In this document: piece after piece, positions 1 through 9,543 of the stretch
Position numbering within the stretch: position 1 is the first letter of the stretch
Layout: every line of letters begins with the position of its first letter
From: Epithemia pelagica
Taxonomy: Eukaryota; Bacillariophyta; Bacillariophyceae; Surirellales; Surirellaceae
NCBI GenBank assembly: GCA_946965045.2
Contig: OX337228.1
Coordinates: 4,526,001 to 4,590,000 of the forward strand
Direction: 5' to 3'
Length of the DNA: 64,000 nt
Position numbers and translations under genes: made by a program
The notes under the pieces: generated by a model
Databases searched by the model: none
Seen by the model: the letters and a program-made list of their open reading frames with translations, nothing else
What the model was told of the DNA's origin: nothing

Positions 1-1
1 A

Positions 2-169
2 GCACTGAAAGCTAAGGCTTTGAAGCAGACAACCATTGACGAATTGGAGGAAGAATTGATGGAAACCGAGTCGCGTCTGGAGGAGCTTCATCGCATTCAC
101 GAACGACAAGCGCAAACAATTATCACTTTGCAGAAGACATTGTCATCAAACAGTCAAGAGGTCATGTAG
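2..169 (+). CDS. C-terminal fragment of a coiled-coil protein
   Basis: An open frame enters from the left edge and ends at TAG 167-169, giving the last 55 residues of a protein that starts outside the window. The fragment is rich in Leu, Glu, Lys and Gln (for example ELEEELMETESRLEELHRIH), with hydrophobic residues at heptad spacing, so a coiled coil is likely. No catalytic motif is visible and the family cannot be named from this tail. An incidental open frame of this length at the window edge is possible, but the strong heptad pattern argues for a real terminal exon. Confidence 0.6.
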   Translation, partial: ALKAKALKQTTIDELEEELMETESRLEELHRIHERQAQTIITLQKTLSSNSQEVM

Positions 170-727
170 ACCGGTCCACGTTATTAAAACTACTCATTTG
201 TTAGGGAGATGTTTTCGGAATTTACACCCATTATCGATCTTTCATTTTCTTGTTACAAGGGTAACAGAAGCAATTGGAAGAAACAGTTGTAGTCTTTACT
301 TCTCTTGCTCTCCTACAATAAGGGAGTAGGAGTATACTGGGAGTTGGAACACGGGTTGCTTTGCTGGGTACTCCTACATACCTAGTTAACCTCTTAAGGC
401 GAAGATACGTAGGCAAACTAGTAGCCGCCCTAGGCCATCTGGTATTCCGGAACTGTCCCGCCATTTGCATCCTACCATTATATGGGTACATGGCACCACG
501 ATCGTATATCAACTACTCCCAGGAGTAGCTCTAGAGGTAGAGGTACTGGAGCAAAAGCTACTCTTGCTATCTTTAATTTATGGTCCCGGTCGCACATAGT
601 CATGATGAGCAAATCGCAAAATCGCGGGATGGGCTGTAAAAGCGCGACGCGATTTGGAAGAAATTTTGGTGAGCGTGAGCACCAAAATCGCGCTTTTGCG
701 CGACGATAGAATGGGCCCTCACAAGAA
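170..727. other. Spacer with short palindromes, no gene
   Basis: No credible gene. The stretch contains several TACTCCT/AGGAGTA motifs, including the palindrome CTACTCCCAGGAGTAG at 513-528. A 9-bp perfect hairpin, ATTTTGGTG (663-671) with CACCAAAAT (680-688), lies about 40 bp before the PEX6 start and is flanked by GCGCGA-rich inverted segments. Confidence 0.6.
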
Positions 728-3295
728 ATGTCGATCCTTCGATTGAGCGACTTCTGTGCCAAACCATTTGATCCACTCCATGTGCGACTTCGACTGCTTG
801 AATGCGATGGAAGCATTCAATATCCAGAAGATTCCATCCAGTGTCATACCACAGCTATCGTTATCGTTACGATCGGCTTGCTTCGACGTCTCTCGCTTCG
901 TAACGGAAGCGTAGTTTGGATCCGACCAACCGCTGAACAAACTGACAAAGGACGGTCGGAAAATGAGAGCCTTCCGAAAGGAATGATTTATCCAAAAAAA
1001 GGAACAATTGCAGCAAGACTTTATATGAATAACGATGACGTCCCACATCATCACACTTATGATATTATTCTCATTCATCCCATGACTGCAATTAATCTCG
1101 GGTTCTTTCCCAGTTGGAATACGAGAATCGATGCACTTGTGCTTCCATGTCGGTTTCGTTCCTTGAAGGAACTCTCCGTTGCTCGCAAAGTGACACTTCG
1201 TCCTTGGGGGAAATATCCGCAAGTGCCTCCATTGGGTAATGTCATGGATACAGCGAGTGTAACCTCTGACGACTCATGGATTCAACCAGGCTGCCTTCTA
1301 CAACCGGGGAAACTCTTCTCGATTGCTCATCGAAGACCAGAGACCGGCGTTGAGCAACACGATCACATTGCAGCGCGGATGTCATACTTTCAAGTTGTCG
1401 AAGTGATTTCAGACAATGGCAGACCTGATATGTCCCACTCATCTTATCTGATGAATTATGATGACAGCAAAACGGAGAACTTACCTTCGCTTTACCGCTC
1501 AGATCGAAGCACATCGTACAGAATGGAGACAATAACAAGGCCTTGGACATGTCCGCAACTCCCCTGTTTGTTCACTCACGATCACCCTGAGGGACATATA
1601 TCATGGAGTGCTCCTCCTCATCCCAATGTATCGCAGTTAGTTGATTCCATGAAATTGCCGGGCACTGCCACACCCTATCAACGAATCTTGACAGTATTGG
1701 GAAACTCGTCTGAGCATGGCGTGGAGAGCGCCGTTCGCACTGCAGCAGCGAGATCTGGTAGACGCTGTTTGACAGTTCACGGATTGGCAGCGCACGCTCA
1801 TCGGTGCACGGGTCTAGTGCGATCGGCAGGATTGATAGATAAGCTTTCCGGATTGAAACTGGCTTTGAGCCAAGCGTATGCTTCAGCTCCCTGTGTTTTG
1901 TTCCTGATGGATTTTGATTTGGAGTTGACTTCCCAAGATGTTCGACTGCGGCACGATGAAGAATCTAGGTTTCTATCCCTTCTTACGACCCGTGATGGCA
2001 GTCTCAATCATGAACTCATGGATGAGGAAAACGGTAGCGTCGCTCATGGTCCGGCTGTGGTGACCGTTCTATCCATGAGAAAGCAGTTAATGAAAGGCCC
2101 GCTAATGGACAACTTGATTTGGGAACCTGTTCAACTCACAAGGCCAGACTCTGCTTTTGCTCATTATTTGTGGTCTCAATCCGATGCTCCGCCCGTGGAC
2201 GACTTGTGGGACATCCTTCAGGGAAGAACCGTAGATGAGATAACGAATCTGGCACAACGTGTTGCTGATGCCTACTCCAGGGAAAATCAAAATGACCCCC
2301 GGCAGATACTTCAAGCAATTGAAGAAACTTTCAAACAGAGTCTCAATCGGTCTTCCATATCATTGATCCCACAAGTCACGTGGCAAGATGTCGGTGGTCT
2401 GAGCCACGTTCGAGATGAAATTCTGGAGACTATCGAGCTTCCCCTTCGATATCCAAAATTGTTTGCCTCATCGACCTCTGGTCGCACTGGACTGTTGCTC
2501 TATGGACCTCCAGGAACTGGCAAAACTTTAGTTGCCAAAGCGGTGGCAAATGAATGTGGATTGCCTTTTGTGTCAATCAAAGGACCAGAGCTACTAGGCA
2601 CGTATGTTGGTGAAAGCGAAGCCAACGTTCGGGCAGTGTTTGAAAAAGCAAGGGAAATGGCACGGCGAAGTGTTCCGAAACGTGCCGCTATTCTGTTCTT
2701 CGATGAATTGGATAGCCTCGCACCACGTCGCGCTGATGAGGGAGGGGCGCGCGGAGGGGCGAGTGTGATGGATCGTGTGGTAGCAACGTTGTTTGCAGAA
2801 CTTGATCGGCCTGAAGGTGATTGTACAATTTTCTGTATTGGAGCCACAAACCGACCAGATATGTTGGATCCGGCCTTGTTGCGCCCAGGACGTTTGGATC
2901 GAGCTCTTTATTTGGGCTTGTCCAATTTAGACCGACGACAGGTTTTGCTCGTCCATCTTAGCAAGCTAAAAATGGAGGAAGATGGGGCAAAGATGGTTGA
3001 ACGTGTCCTCGAACACCTGGCTAACAAGCACCTTTCCGGAGCCGACCTAGCATCCGTGGTGAGCAGCGCTTTAGTATTTGCGACCCAACGTTTATGTGAT
3101 AAAGCCGAATCTGAGAGCAAGAAGAATGGCAAATCGGTAGAGGAGACCCTGTCTCGATGGGACGCAGATAAATTGCAGCCGTGTGTTCAAATCGAGGATT
3201 TAATCCGAGCTGCTGAAGACGTCGTTCCCAGAGTAGATGAAGGTCAGCTAGCTCGCTACGACGAAATTCGGGAACGAATGAAATCAAAGCGTTGA
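728..3295 (+). CDS. PEX6: Peroxisome biogenesis AAA+ ATPase PEX6
   Basis: A single 855-residue frame with two AAA+ modules. The second module (about residues 560-800) is complete: Walker A GPPGTGKT near residue 592, Walker B ILFFDELDSLAP near 655, and the sensor/arginine-finger region with RPGRLD near 720. The GESEANVRAVFEKARE segment is typical of PEX6. The first module (about 310-480) is degenerate: the P-loop position reads LGNSSEHGVES and lacks GK[ST], as is common for PEX6 D1. PEX1-PEX6 is known to extract ubiquitinated PEX5 from the peroxisomal membrane. The long, poorly conserved N-terminus also fits PEX6. The first ATG (728) is used; no intron is needed. The D2 assignment is strong, and PEX6 is preferred over VCP/CDC48 because D1 is degenerate. 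Confidence 0.88.
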   Translation: MSILRLSDFCAKPFDPLHVRLRLLECDGSIQYPEDSIQCHTTAIVIVTIGLLRRLSLRNGSVVWIRPTAEQTDKGRSENESLPKGMIYPKKGTIAARLYMNNDDVPHHHTYDIILIHPMTAINLGFFPSWNTRIDALVLPCRFRSLKELSVARKVTLRPWGKYPQVPPLGNVMDTASVTSDDSWIQPGCLLQPGKLFSIAHRRPETGVEQHDHIAARMSYFQVVEVISDNGRPDMSHSSYLMNYDDSKTENLPSLYRSDRSTSYRMETITRPWTCPQLPCLFTHDHPEGHISWSAPPHPNVSQLVDSMKLPGTATPYQRILTVLGNSSEHGVESAVRTAAARSGRRCLTVHGLAAHAHRCTGLVRSAGLIDKLSGLKLALSQAYASAPCVLFLMDFDLELTSQDVRLRHDEESRFLSLLTTRDGSLNHELMDEENGSVAHGPAVVTVLSMRKQLMKGPLMDNLIWEPVQLTRPDSAFAHYLWSQSDAPPVDDLWDILQGRTVDEITNLAQRVADAYSRENQNDPRQILQAIEETFKQSLNRSSISLIPQVTWQDVGGLSHVRDEILETIELPLRYPKLFASSTSGRTGLLLYGPPGTGKTLVAKAVANECGLPFVSIKGPELLGTYVGESEANVRAVFEKAREMARRSVPKRAAILFFDELDSLAPRRADEGGARGGASVMDRVVATLFAELDRPEGDCTIFCIGATNRPDMLDPALLRPGRLDRALYLGLSNLDRRQVLLVHLSKLKMEEDGAKMVERVLEHLANKHLSGADLASVVSSALVFATQRLCDKAESESKKNGKSVEETLSRWDADKLQPCVQIEDLIRAAEDVVPRVDEGQLARYDEIRERMKSKR

Positions 3296-3872
3296 TGTGC
3301 TGAAATGATGAGTGTTTCGTTTCAGAGACCATTTCCTCAACAAGTTGACCTTAATGATTGTGAATCCCATGAATAATCATAAAGCTCTAGAGGAGTACTT
3401 CCAGCAGTTAGCCGTGCCGAAGAACTACCCCTAGTAGAAAAGCACCCAAAACCGGTGGTGGATGCCAGACAGACGTCGTAGTCTCCGGGTTAGCGCGACA
3501 TGTGGTGGGTTCGCGTTTATGGTCCCAGACTTCGCATTCTGGTCACAATACGAGAAGCGAAAACCGAAGGAACCAAAATCGAACAGAAACGAATCCAGCC
3601 ACATGGGAATCTGAAATCTGGCCGAGACATGATGCGAACACTGGGCTTTCTCAGAACTCTGACACTGACATCGTACTACTTGTACTCGTTCAATTCCCAT
3701 GGAATGATGGAATCATCGATCGCCTACTCGTATCTACAGCGGTTCGCATCCAGGCATCAATCCCGATCCCGTTGGGCACAAAATGTGGCAGCCGAAGATA
3801 CGCATATCCATTCTTGTCACAAAAACAAATCATCGTAAATTGCACGTCCTCCTCTGAACCCCGTCATCATCC
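3296..3872. other. Spacer, no gene
   Basis: Open frames here are short and compositionally random. GCTCTAGAGGAGTAC at 3384-3398 is one copy of the recurrent spacer motif. The right end presumably holds the promoter and 5' leader of the next gene. Confidence 0.5.
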
Positions 3873-4440
3873 ATGTACTCTTTTACCCGAACCGCATGCT
3901 CGAATTTGGCACGACGTGCCATCTCTACGACGTCGAAGGCCGCGTCCTCTGCTGCCTCGGGACCGAAGCATATCCCAGTAAGTGTCAATAAAGTGTTTGA
4001 ATCTCCTGGTCGTGGTGGACTTCATACGTGACGTCCTCGTCGTCTTCATTCCTTCCCATCATGGACCCTTCCCTCATTCATCCTTTCTTCTTTTCCATCG
4101 TCGGCAGTCCATGTACAAATTTAATTTCACAAAGGCGTACTTGAGTGATCCGAGTTGCTATCCTTTAATGGTCATCATGACCTTTGCCATTACGGCCTGT
4201 GTTGGAATGTCTGTCAATGCAATGACAAGATACAAGGGGATCAAAGTTTGCCCTGAACACAAACATTCGGAAGTTGTTGACTGGCCTGAAGCCAGTGTGC
4301 CCTATCAGTCTCTTACGGAGTACGTCACACGTCGCCCCATTGGATTTTACGCGGAAGGCTTCAAGTCTTTGCGATACGAAGGATTGGGTATCGACCATGA
4401 AGAGTGGAAAAAGAACAAGGAAGCTTCCAAGTCGAAATAA
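3873..4440 (+). CDS. Small mitochondrial membrane protein (NDUFA4/B12D-like?)
   Basis: Two exons are inferred: 3873-3977 and 4108-4440. The intron (3978-4107, 130 bp) starts GTAAGTG, ends GGCAG and is in phase 0, giving 145 residues. Exon 1 encodes an Arg/Ser/Ala-rich, acid-free leader beginning MYSFTRTACSNLARRAIS, a textbook mitochondrial presequence. Exon 2 starts SMYKFNFTKAYLSDPS and carries one hydrophobic span (about residues 53-72), then a short soluble tail. Size, single span and the leader suggest a small inner-membrane respiratory subunit of the B12D/NDUFA4 type, but that family call is a guess. Reading exon 2 alone from an upstream ATG would translate intron sequence. The copia element begins 60 bp past the stop. 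Confidence 0.65.
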
Positions 4441-4494
4441 CTTCCAAGTCGATATAAAGCAAAACGCTGGCGTGAACGATGCCAATGCATGCAA

Positions 4495-4499
4495 CCAGT
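4495..4499. repeat. Target-site duplication CCAGT (left copy)
   Basis: CCAGT precedes the element at 4495-4499 and follows it at 14939-14943. Five bases is the usual duplication for Ty1/copia integrases. It fixes the element ends at 4500 and 14938 and shows that one full-length insertion spans the interval. Confidence 0.85.
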
Positions 4500-5222
4500 T
4501 AGTAGAATTCTTTCAAACTCATGGGGGATAATGCTCGGTAGAGCAGACAATCAGGTAGGTCACCAACCGATAGTAGTATCTCCACGGGTCAGAGATACAA
4601 CCAAGTCGTAGTCTATCAAAAGGATAGTCGGGACACAAAAGAGGATGTGATAAATGGTGATATTGTTAGATTGTGAGCTTTAGGACTACGGTGTGTGTTT
4701 TGATGTGCAGGTCTGGCCAGGGTGCATGACTGATATATTCATGGCGCTGACAGGACTGGTCTGGTTGGAGTAGACATGGATATTGTGTATTGGAAGTATA
4801 TGCACTTGTATATCATATACTTATGCCAACAGCTCTTGCTTTGTTGTGATATAGGCAGTTTTCTTGGCGCGTTGCCGTTTGCATTCTTCAATTTGTGGGA
4901 ATAGAGATATGGTCTCGCGTGATCGTGATTCGTGCTTCGGTTACTTAGGCCGTTGGGCTAAGTCGTGGAGGTGCGTACTCGAATATTGATTGCGCGCGCT
5001 TGAGAATATTGGGCGCGCACGTGTTGGGCCATAATTAATATCCAATCGGTCGCTCATAACAAGTGCATTGCGAGCATGCCTTGGCCGAATTTAAAGGTCT
5101 GCAAGCATGCCGTCATTGTTTTCTCACTTTTACAAAAATGTCATCGGATGCCATAAAATACTAGCATCAGTCGATGAGTTGTAGATTCCACCACCACCTA
5201 ATTGTTGGTGAGAATTCTGCCA
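4500..5222 (-). repeat. 3' LTR of minus-strand copia element
   Basis: 723 bp, aligned without gaps to 14216-14938 at a constant offset of 9716. Ends read TAGTAGAATTC...GAATTCTGCCA on the plus strand, so the terminal inverted repeats are imperfect around a shared AGAATTC. The inside edge borders a purine tract on the coding strand. Confidence 0.9.
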
Positions 5223-7094
5223 CTCCCCACAATTTGTCGAGTGAGGATTGTTATTTTCCTTTGTCGTTCTTGTGATTGTTTCCAATCCAGAGGAAGAAGA
5301 AGGTCTTGGACATCGTCTATCATGTGGAGAATTTCCAATGTTTGCCGAGAACATCTTCTGGATTGGTGTATAAAAATGTCCGAGGCAGTTGATTTTAAAT
5401 CCAACATTCTTGAGTGTAAAGTTGTTGCAGATACCTTCAGAGCTCTCCTCCCCGGGTGCTTTCTTCATCCAAACATTGGGAATTGCTTTACTTGGTGACA
5501 AATCCATATCAAGAAAGACATCAAATAAACAGTCATGTTGATGTGCTCCTGAAGAATCGAATCCATTTGAGGTCTTGTAGTAGGTAACCAAGGTGTGCCA
5601 TGTTTCCTTGAGTTCTTGTCTTGCAACTATCAAGGTCTTCTCCCCAGCTAAAGCTTTCAGGTTGCATGCATTTCCAATGTATGCTCTCCATATATCCATA
5701 TCATTGAGAGGCCCAAGGTAGATGGTAGTATGGAAGTTGCACAAGGAAATAGCACATGGACAGATTGCCTCAACTGGTTCTTTGGTAAAATGTTCACACG
5801 TGACAAGAAGTGCCTTGCATCTTTCATCATGTTTCACAAGATAGACTTGAATCTTGTTGTGATACTCTTCTTGTGCATCTAACATTTTCCCAAGATGGAC
5901 TTGAACTTGATCATGATCCTTCAATGTCTTGAGTGATTGAATCTGTGAGGGTCCAAAATCGGTAGTGTCTTGCCACTTGTTTTTGCCATGTTGCTTGTCT
6001 AAAACAATTGCTTCTTTGTGTGTCTGTGGAACGTGTGGGTAACCAAACTTGTACTTGACAAAAAAACTGAGCTGCTTGATTCTTGACTGCTGTTTAGCAG
6101 CTTGAATGAGGCATTCACTGATCTTGACAAAATGCTTGAAATGCTTCCATCCAAGTTCATTCAGTAGGTCATGTTTCTTGCCATAGACAATGGTTATGGT
6201 GGGTGTTGGAGGCTCAAAGATCATCTCCCCAGTCTCCCAATCAACAAGTACATTCCAGCGACTCCCTTTGTAGTCAGGGTTGTTGTTACTGCTCAAAGGT
6301 CCTTCATGTATGACAATATCTCTGAATTGGAAAACAACATCTTCAGTTGCCTGTTCCTGGTTGTCCTGTCCATTGTATTCCACAAGTTGACTGCATGAGA
6401 TCACCTTCTTGTCAATATAGGAATTGTGTTTGCAGAAAATATACTTCTTGATACATGCTTCTTGCTTAAAAGTGTCTTGTTCTAAATTGACATGTTGGAT
6501 TATACATGCTTGTTGTTGCTCCCCATTTCCCTCTGCTGGTTTGTAAGGAAACGCTTGTCCAAAAATTTTGTCGCAGTTCTTGATCGTAGGCATTTGTGCG
6601 GATGGATCTTCACCTTTGCTACAAATGAAAACGGTGTCAGCTTGCTTGTCATTGGGTTTATTTGAAAGTGACTCCTCCCCTGAAGAGGCATCCGGACAAA
6701 GATAGGGTGCATAAGATTCAGTACAGGAGAAGACCTTGTCGCAGAGAAGGAAGAAAAGGGGTTGGGAAAAATCGGGTGGGTGACCATTGAGGATCTGAAG
6801 AGTAAGACGACCAGAAACGTTTATGATGACGTCAGGCATCTTCTTAACGGTAGGATAACGCTTCTCAGTCATGTTGTGATCTTGATGATACAGTTTGGAA
6901 CAAGAGTCTCCAATAAGGGCTGAGGAGAAGGAAGGTGTATCAGGTCCATGATCGTAAGGTAAATCCAAAAGGTGAGTGAGGTTACAGACATCACGATCAG
7001 TGTACTCCCCATAATGCGTCATACTACCATCAGTGTTGACTTGTTGCCAGTTAGAAGCACTGTCAGGTGATGAGGCAGGATGCAAATGATCCAA
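5130..7094 (-). pseudogene. Copia pol remnant: shortened integrase and RT without catalytic box
   Basis: A 654-codon open frame. Its start matches the gag-pol linker of the plus copy at 11695-11880. Next comes a shortened integrase C-part: YHQDHNMTEKRYPTVKK corresponds to YHQHQNKAENRYQTVKR in the plus copy. The RT follows (RWNVLVDWETGEMIFEP, KYKFGYPHV, KWQDTTDF, then segments resembling copia RT up to NVWMKK). The stretch that should contain the YVDD active site is missing and no RNase H is recognisable. The last 30 codons run into the 3' LTR. Large parts were lost yet the frame stayed open. It cannot encode an active RT; whether the product is made is unknown. Confidence 0.75.
5223..5231 (-). 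other. Polypurine tract candidate
   Basis: Minus-strand TGTGGGGAG lies directly against the 3' LTR, the position where plus-strand DNA synthesis of an LTR element is primed. It is short and interrupted by one T. Confidence 0.6.
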
Positions 7095-7952
7095 AACACC
7101 AGGATCCCATGTATCAGGTGATGTGAAGATGATCTGAAGATGATCTGAGGTAATGTCTCCATGTCATCATCACTGGGTATACCTAAGGAGTGAATGTGTG
7201 CTAGTCCCTCTTTGATGTGCAGAGACATAGCACGGCCATCAAGTGTTGTGATGCATTGTTTTCCATCAACTTTAACGGATCGTTCATCAACAGCATGTCC
7301 AAAGTGCTCGAATTGTCCAGGAGTATGGATCGATTGTCCTTTTCCGTGGAATGCATATTCATTGAAGATGCCAATAATGGGTCCATCATTGGTTTCAAAC
7401 TTAGCGGCACATGTGACAATAGGAATCTCAGTAAGCTCATGATTGTCGATACCCATAATGGATATATGACAACCAGTCTTAGAAAGGATGCGCATGTCAG
7501 AACCAGCAAGTCCTCCATTAGCACCACGGTCAACCAATTGGTTTCCTGGGAGAGTAGATTTCCTGGAAGACAGATAGTGCAGTATGTGTCCTTCCTGTTT
7601 ATGCATATTGGCCTTGAGGCTAACCTTCTTGCTTGTTTTTGACTTGGCGTTGGATAGAACACTGGTCAAGTCAGACGCTGGATGATTGATGTCAGTCGTC
7701 ATGGCTTGGTTGATGAATTGTGTAACTGTATCTGACTCATCTTGATGCTCGGAAGTCGCACCAAGTGAAGCATTTTTAGAAACAGCTTCTTGACTGGGGT
7801 CAGGATCAGGTTCCGGATCAATGTCAAGGGCATGTGTCTGCACTTTCCTTGGCGTTGTTGATGATGGTGCATGAATCATCTTGTTGTACTCAATGATCAA
7901 CTTGCGATCTTCTTCAGAAAGTTTGAACCATAGGTCACGCGGCAGACTAACC
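7019..7952 (-). pseudogene. Copia Gag C-terminus and protease fragment
   Basis: Resumes the gag-pol frame of the minus element at the codon matching residue 438 of the plus-strand copy. It includes a protease core VDRGANGGLAGSDM, where the usual D-S/T-G-A box reads DRGA, as in the plus copy. The frame is shifted by an exact 11-bp tandem duplication (GAAGATGATCT at 7125-7135 and 7136-7146), so protease and downstream pol lie in different frames. The 5' edge is cut cleanly by the LTR of the nested element. Confidence 0.8.
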
Positions 7953-8736
7953 TGTTAGAATTCTCACCGTCTATGGTGGTTAGATTCTACATCTCATCGA
8001 TTCCCCATGTCACATAGCCTCGTGCTATCGCATCATGCCATCTAGCTTCGAGCTATGTTCCCTAGCTTTGCGCTATATCGACCTATATTTCTTCGCAAAT
8101 CATGAAAAGTGAGAATAGATTGACGAACTCTCCCTTAAGACTAAACTGGGTCGTGCGGTATTACAACGGACGTAAATTTGGCCGTTGCTCGGACATTATA
8201 CTAACGCCCTAAGCGTACGCGCCCGAAATCATCGAGCGCGCCCAAGCGATATCCGAGCGCTGTCGGCATCTTTCCGACCCAACGGTCTAAGTATCCCAAG
8301 CACGACACACGATCACGCGAGACCATATTTCCATTCCCACAATCTCCAAATTGTCAACAAGCTGCGCGCCATGAAAACAACTATGCCAACCCAAAACAAG
8401 AGCTGTTGACCCTGTATATGTTATCCGTCCACATATACATGTCATATACATCACATGAATCGACTCCAACTATTCCAAACCTGTTGCCGCCAAGAACCTA
8501 TGACACATGACCCTTGGCAGGACCGAACATTTCACGTAGACCTATCGTAGTAATCAACACACAATCTAACAATATCACCATTTATCACATCCTCTTTTGT
8601 GTCCCGACTATCCTTTTGATAGACTACGACTTGCTTTCCTCTCTTACCCGTGGAGAGGTTTGTATCGGTTGGTGACTACCTGATTGTCTGCTCTAACGAG
8701 CATTGATGTCCCTACGATTCAGAAAGAATTGTAACA
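7953..8736 (+). repeat. 5' LTR of nested copia element
   Basis: 784 bp with TG...CA ends and inverted termini TGTTAGAATTC/GAATTGTAACA. It is the diverged reverse-complement relative of the LTRs at 4500 and 14216; blocks such as the stretch around 8560-8640 match well, others do not. The two elements therefore belong to related but distinct subfamilies. The five bases before it are TAACC; the matching downstream duplication is lost with the deletion. Confidence 0.85.
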
Positions 8737-8747
8737 GATTAACAGTC
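8737..8747 (+). other. Primer-binding site matching tRNA-Asn anticodon arm
   Basis: GATTAACAGTC abuts the LTR end. Its complement GACTGTTAATC reads as an anticodon stem-loop with anticodon GUU (Asn), from memory of eukaryotic tRNA-Asn. It does not begin TGG, so a tRNA 3'-CCA primer is unlikely. The same 11 bases adjoin the other element's LTR at 14205-14215. Confidence 0.7.
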
Positions 8748-8772
8748 TCAAAGCTTATTTCCTTGTGGTTTC

Positions 8773-9489
8773 ATGGATACTAACGAGCTTATCACTCCTG
8801 TACGACAGATTTATCGAGCCAACCTGCATTCCGGGCAGCCCGATACCCTGGTGCAGCAGGAACTGGTGCCAACGCCGAAGGCAGCCAACACATCGGTCAA
8901 CATCTCCGTCGACAGTTCCAACAGCAACCCATTCGAGACTCCAACCCAGCCTCACGCTCCGATCCCTGCGCCGTTGCTTCGGCCCCCGAGTCCGCCTCGT
9001 CGGCTCGTCCCTTCTCGATCCCGTCGTACCACCCGGTTGATTGCTGATCATATCAAGTACTTCCGTCAACCAACTTCTTCGACCTTCGATCCCGAGATCA
9101 TCCGTGGGGAGACCCAGATCGAACGCCAGTTCCAATCGGTGACCCATATTGTCGACCAAGAATACATTGAACGTCTGAACGACCAACTTCATCGCTCTCC
9201 GAGGTGTCGCCTCATCTTGGCCGCCCTCTCGGGCAACCCCATCCGTACTGTCCACCTCCGCTTCCTAACCCTCGAGCGTCCAACTGGATACTACAATACC
9301 ATCTACGTCGTGAACACGACGACTTGCCCTCTGCCTCCTAACGTAAATTTGTTGAAACTCGGCGAAAATTTGTCGGATTCAACGGAAATTTCCAGGAGTC
9401 GCACATCACAACACATATCCGGGTATCACATACGTGGTACATACGTGGCACACGTGGTACATCCGGGTTCACATCACATCACACATTAA
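8773..9489 (+). CDS. Leader ORF of nested copia element, 238 aa, unknown
   Basis: An intact ATG-started frame lies between the primer-binding site and gag, ending 54 bp before the gag ATG. Residues 40-85 are rich in Pro and Ser with an Arg cluster (RRLVPSRSRRTTR); the middle (about 85-175) looks globular; the last 50 residues translate a Thr/His-rich repeat-like stretch that resembles leader DNA of the other element and may not be meaningful. The minus element has an unrelated, shorter leader (537 bp) without this ORF. No family is recognised. It could be a captured host fragment or simply an open leader. Confidence 0.4.
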   Translation: MDTNELITPVRQIYRANLHSGQPDTLVQQELVPTPKAANTSVNISVDSSNSNPFETPTQPHAPIPAPLLRPPSPPRRLVPSRSRRTTRLIADHIKYFRQPTSSTFDPEIIRGETQIERQFQSVTHIVDQEYIERLNDQLHRSPRCRLILAALSGNPIRTVHLRFLTLERPTGYYNTIYVVNTTTCPLPPNVNLLKLGENLSDSTEISRSRTSQHISGYHIRGTYVAHVVHPGSHHITH

Positions 9490-9543
9490 ATAAACCACAT
9501 CACACCGCACATTAAATAAACATCGAATCAACCAAATAACACC

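Noticed and set aside
728-3295. CDC48/VCP identity for the AAA+ protein
   Set aside because: CDC48 has two intact P-loops. Here the first module lacks GK[ST] and the N-terminus is not CDC48-like, so PEX6 fits better.
3502-3981. 159-codon frame before the small mitochondrial protein
   Set aside because: A shifted frame within 3873-3977 gives a mitochondrial presequence that splices in phase to exon 2. The longer frame is random in composition.
8755-9255. 166-codon minus-strand frame
   Set aside because: Antisense of the copia leader ORF; it lacks support from the other element or from any domain.
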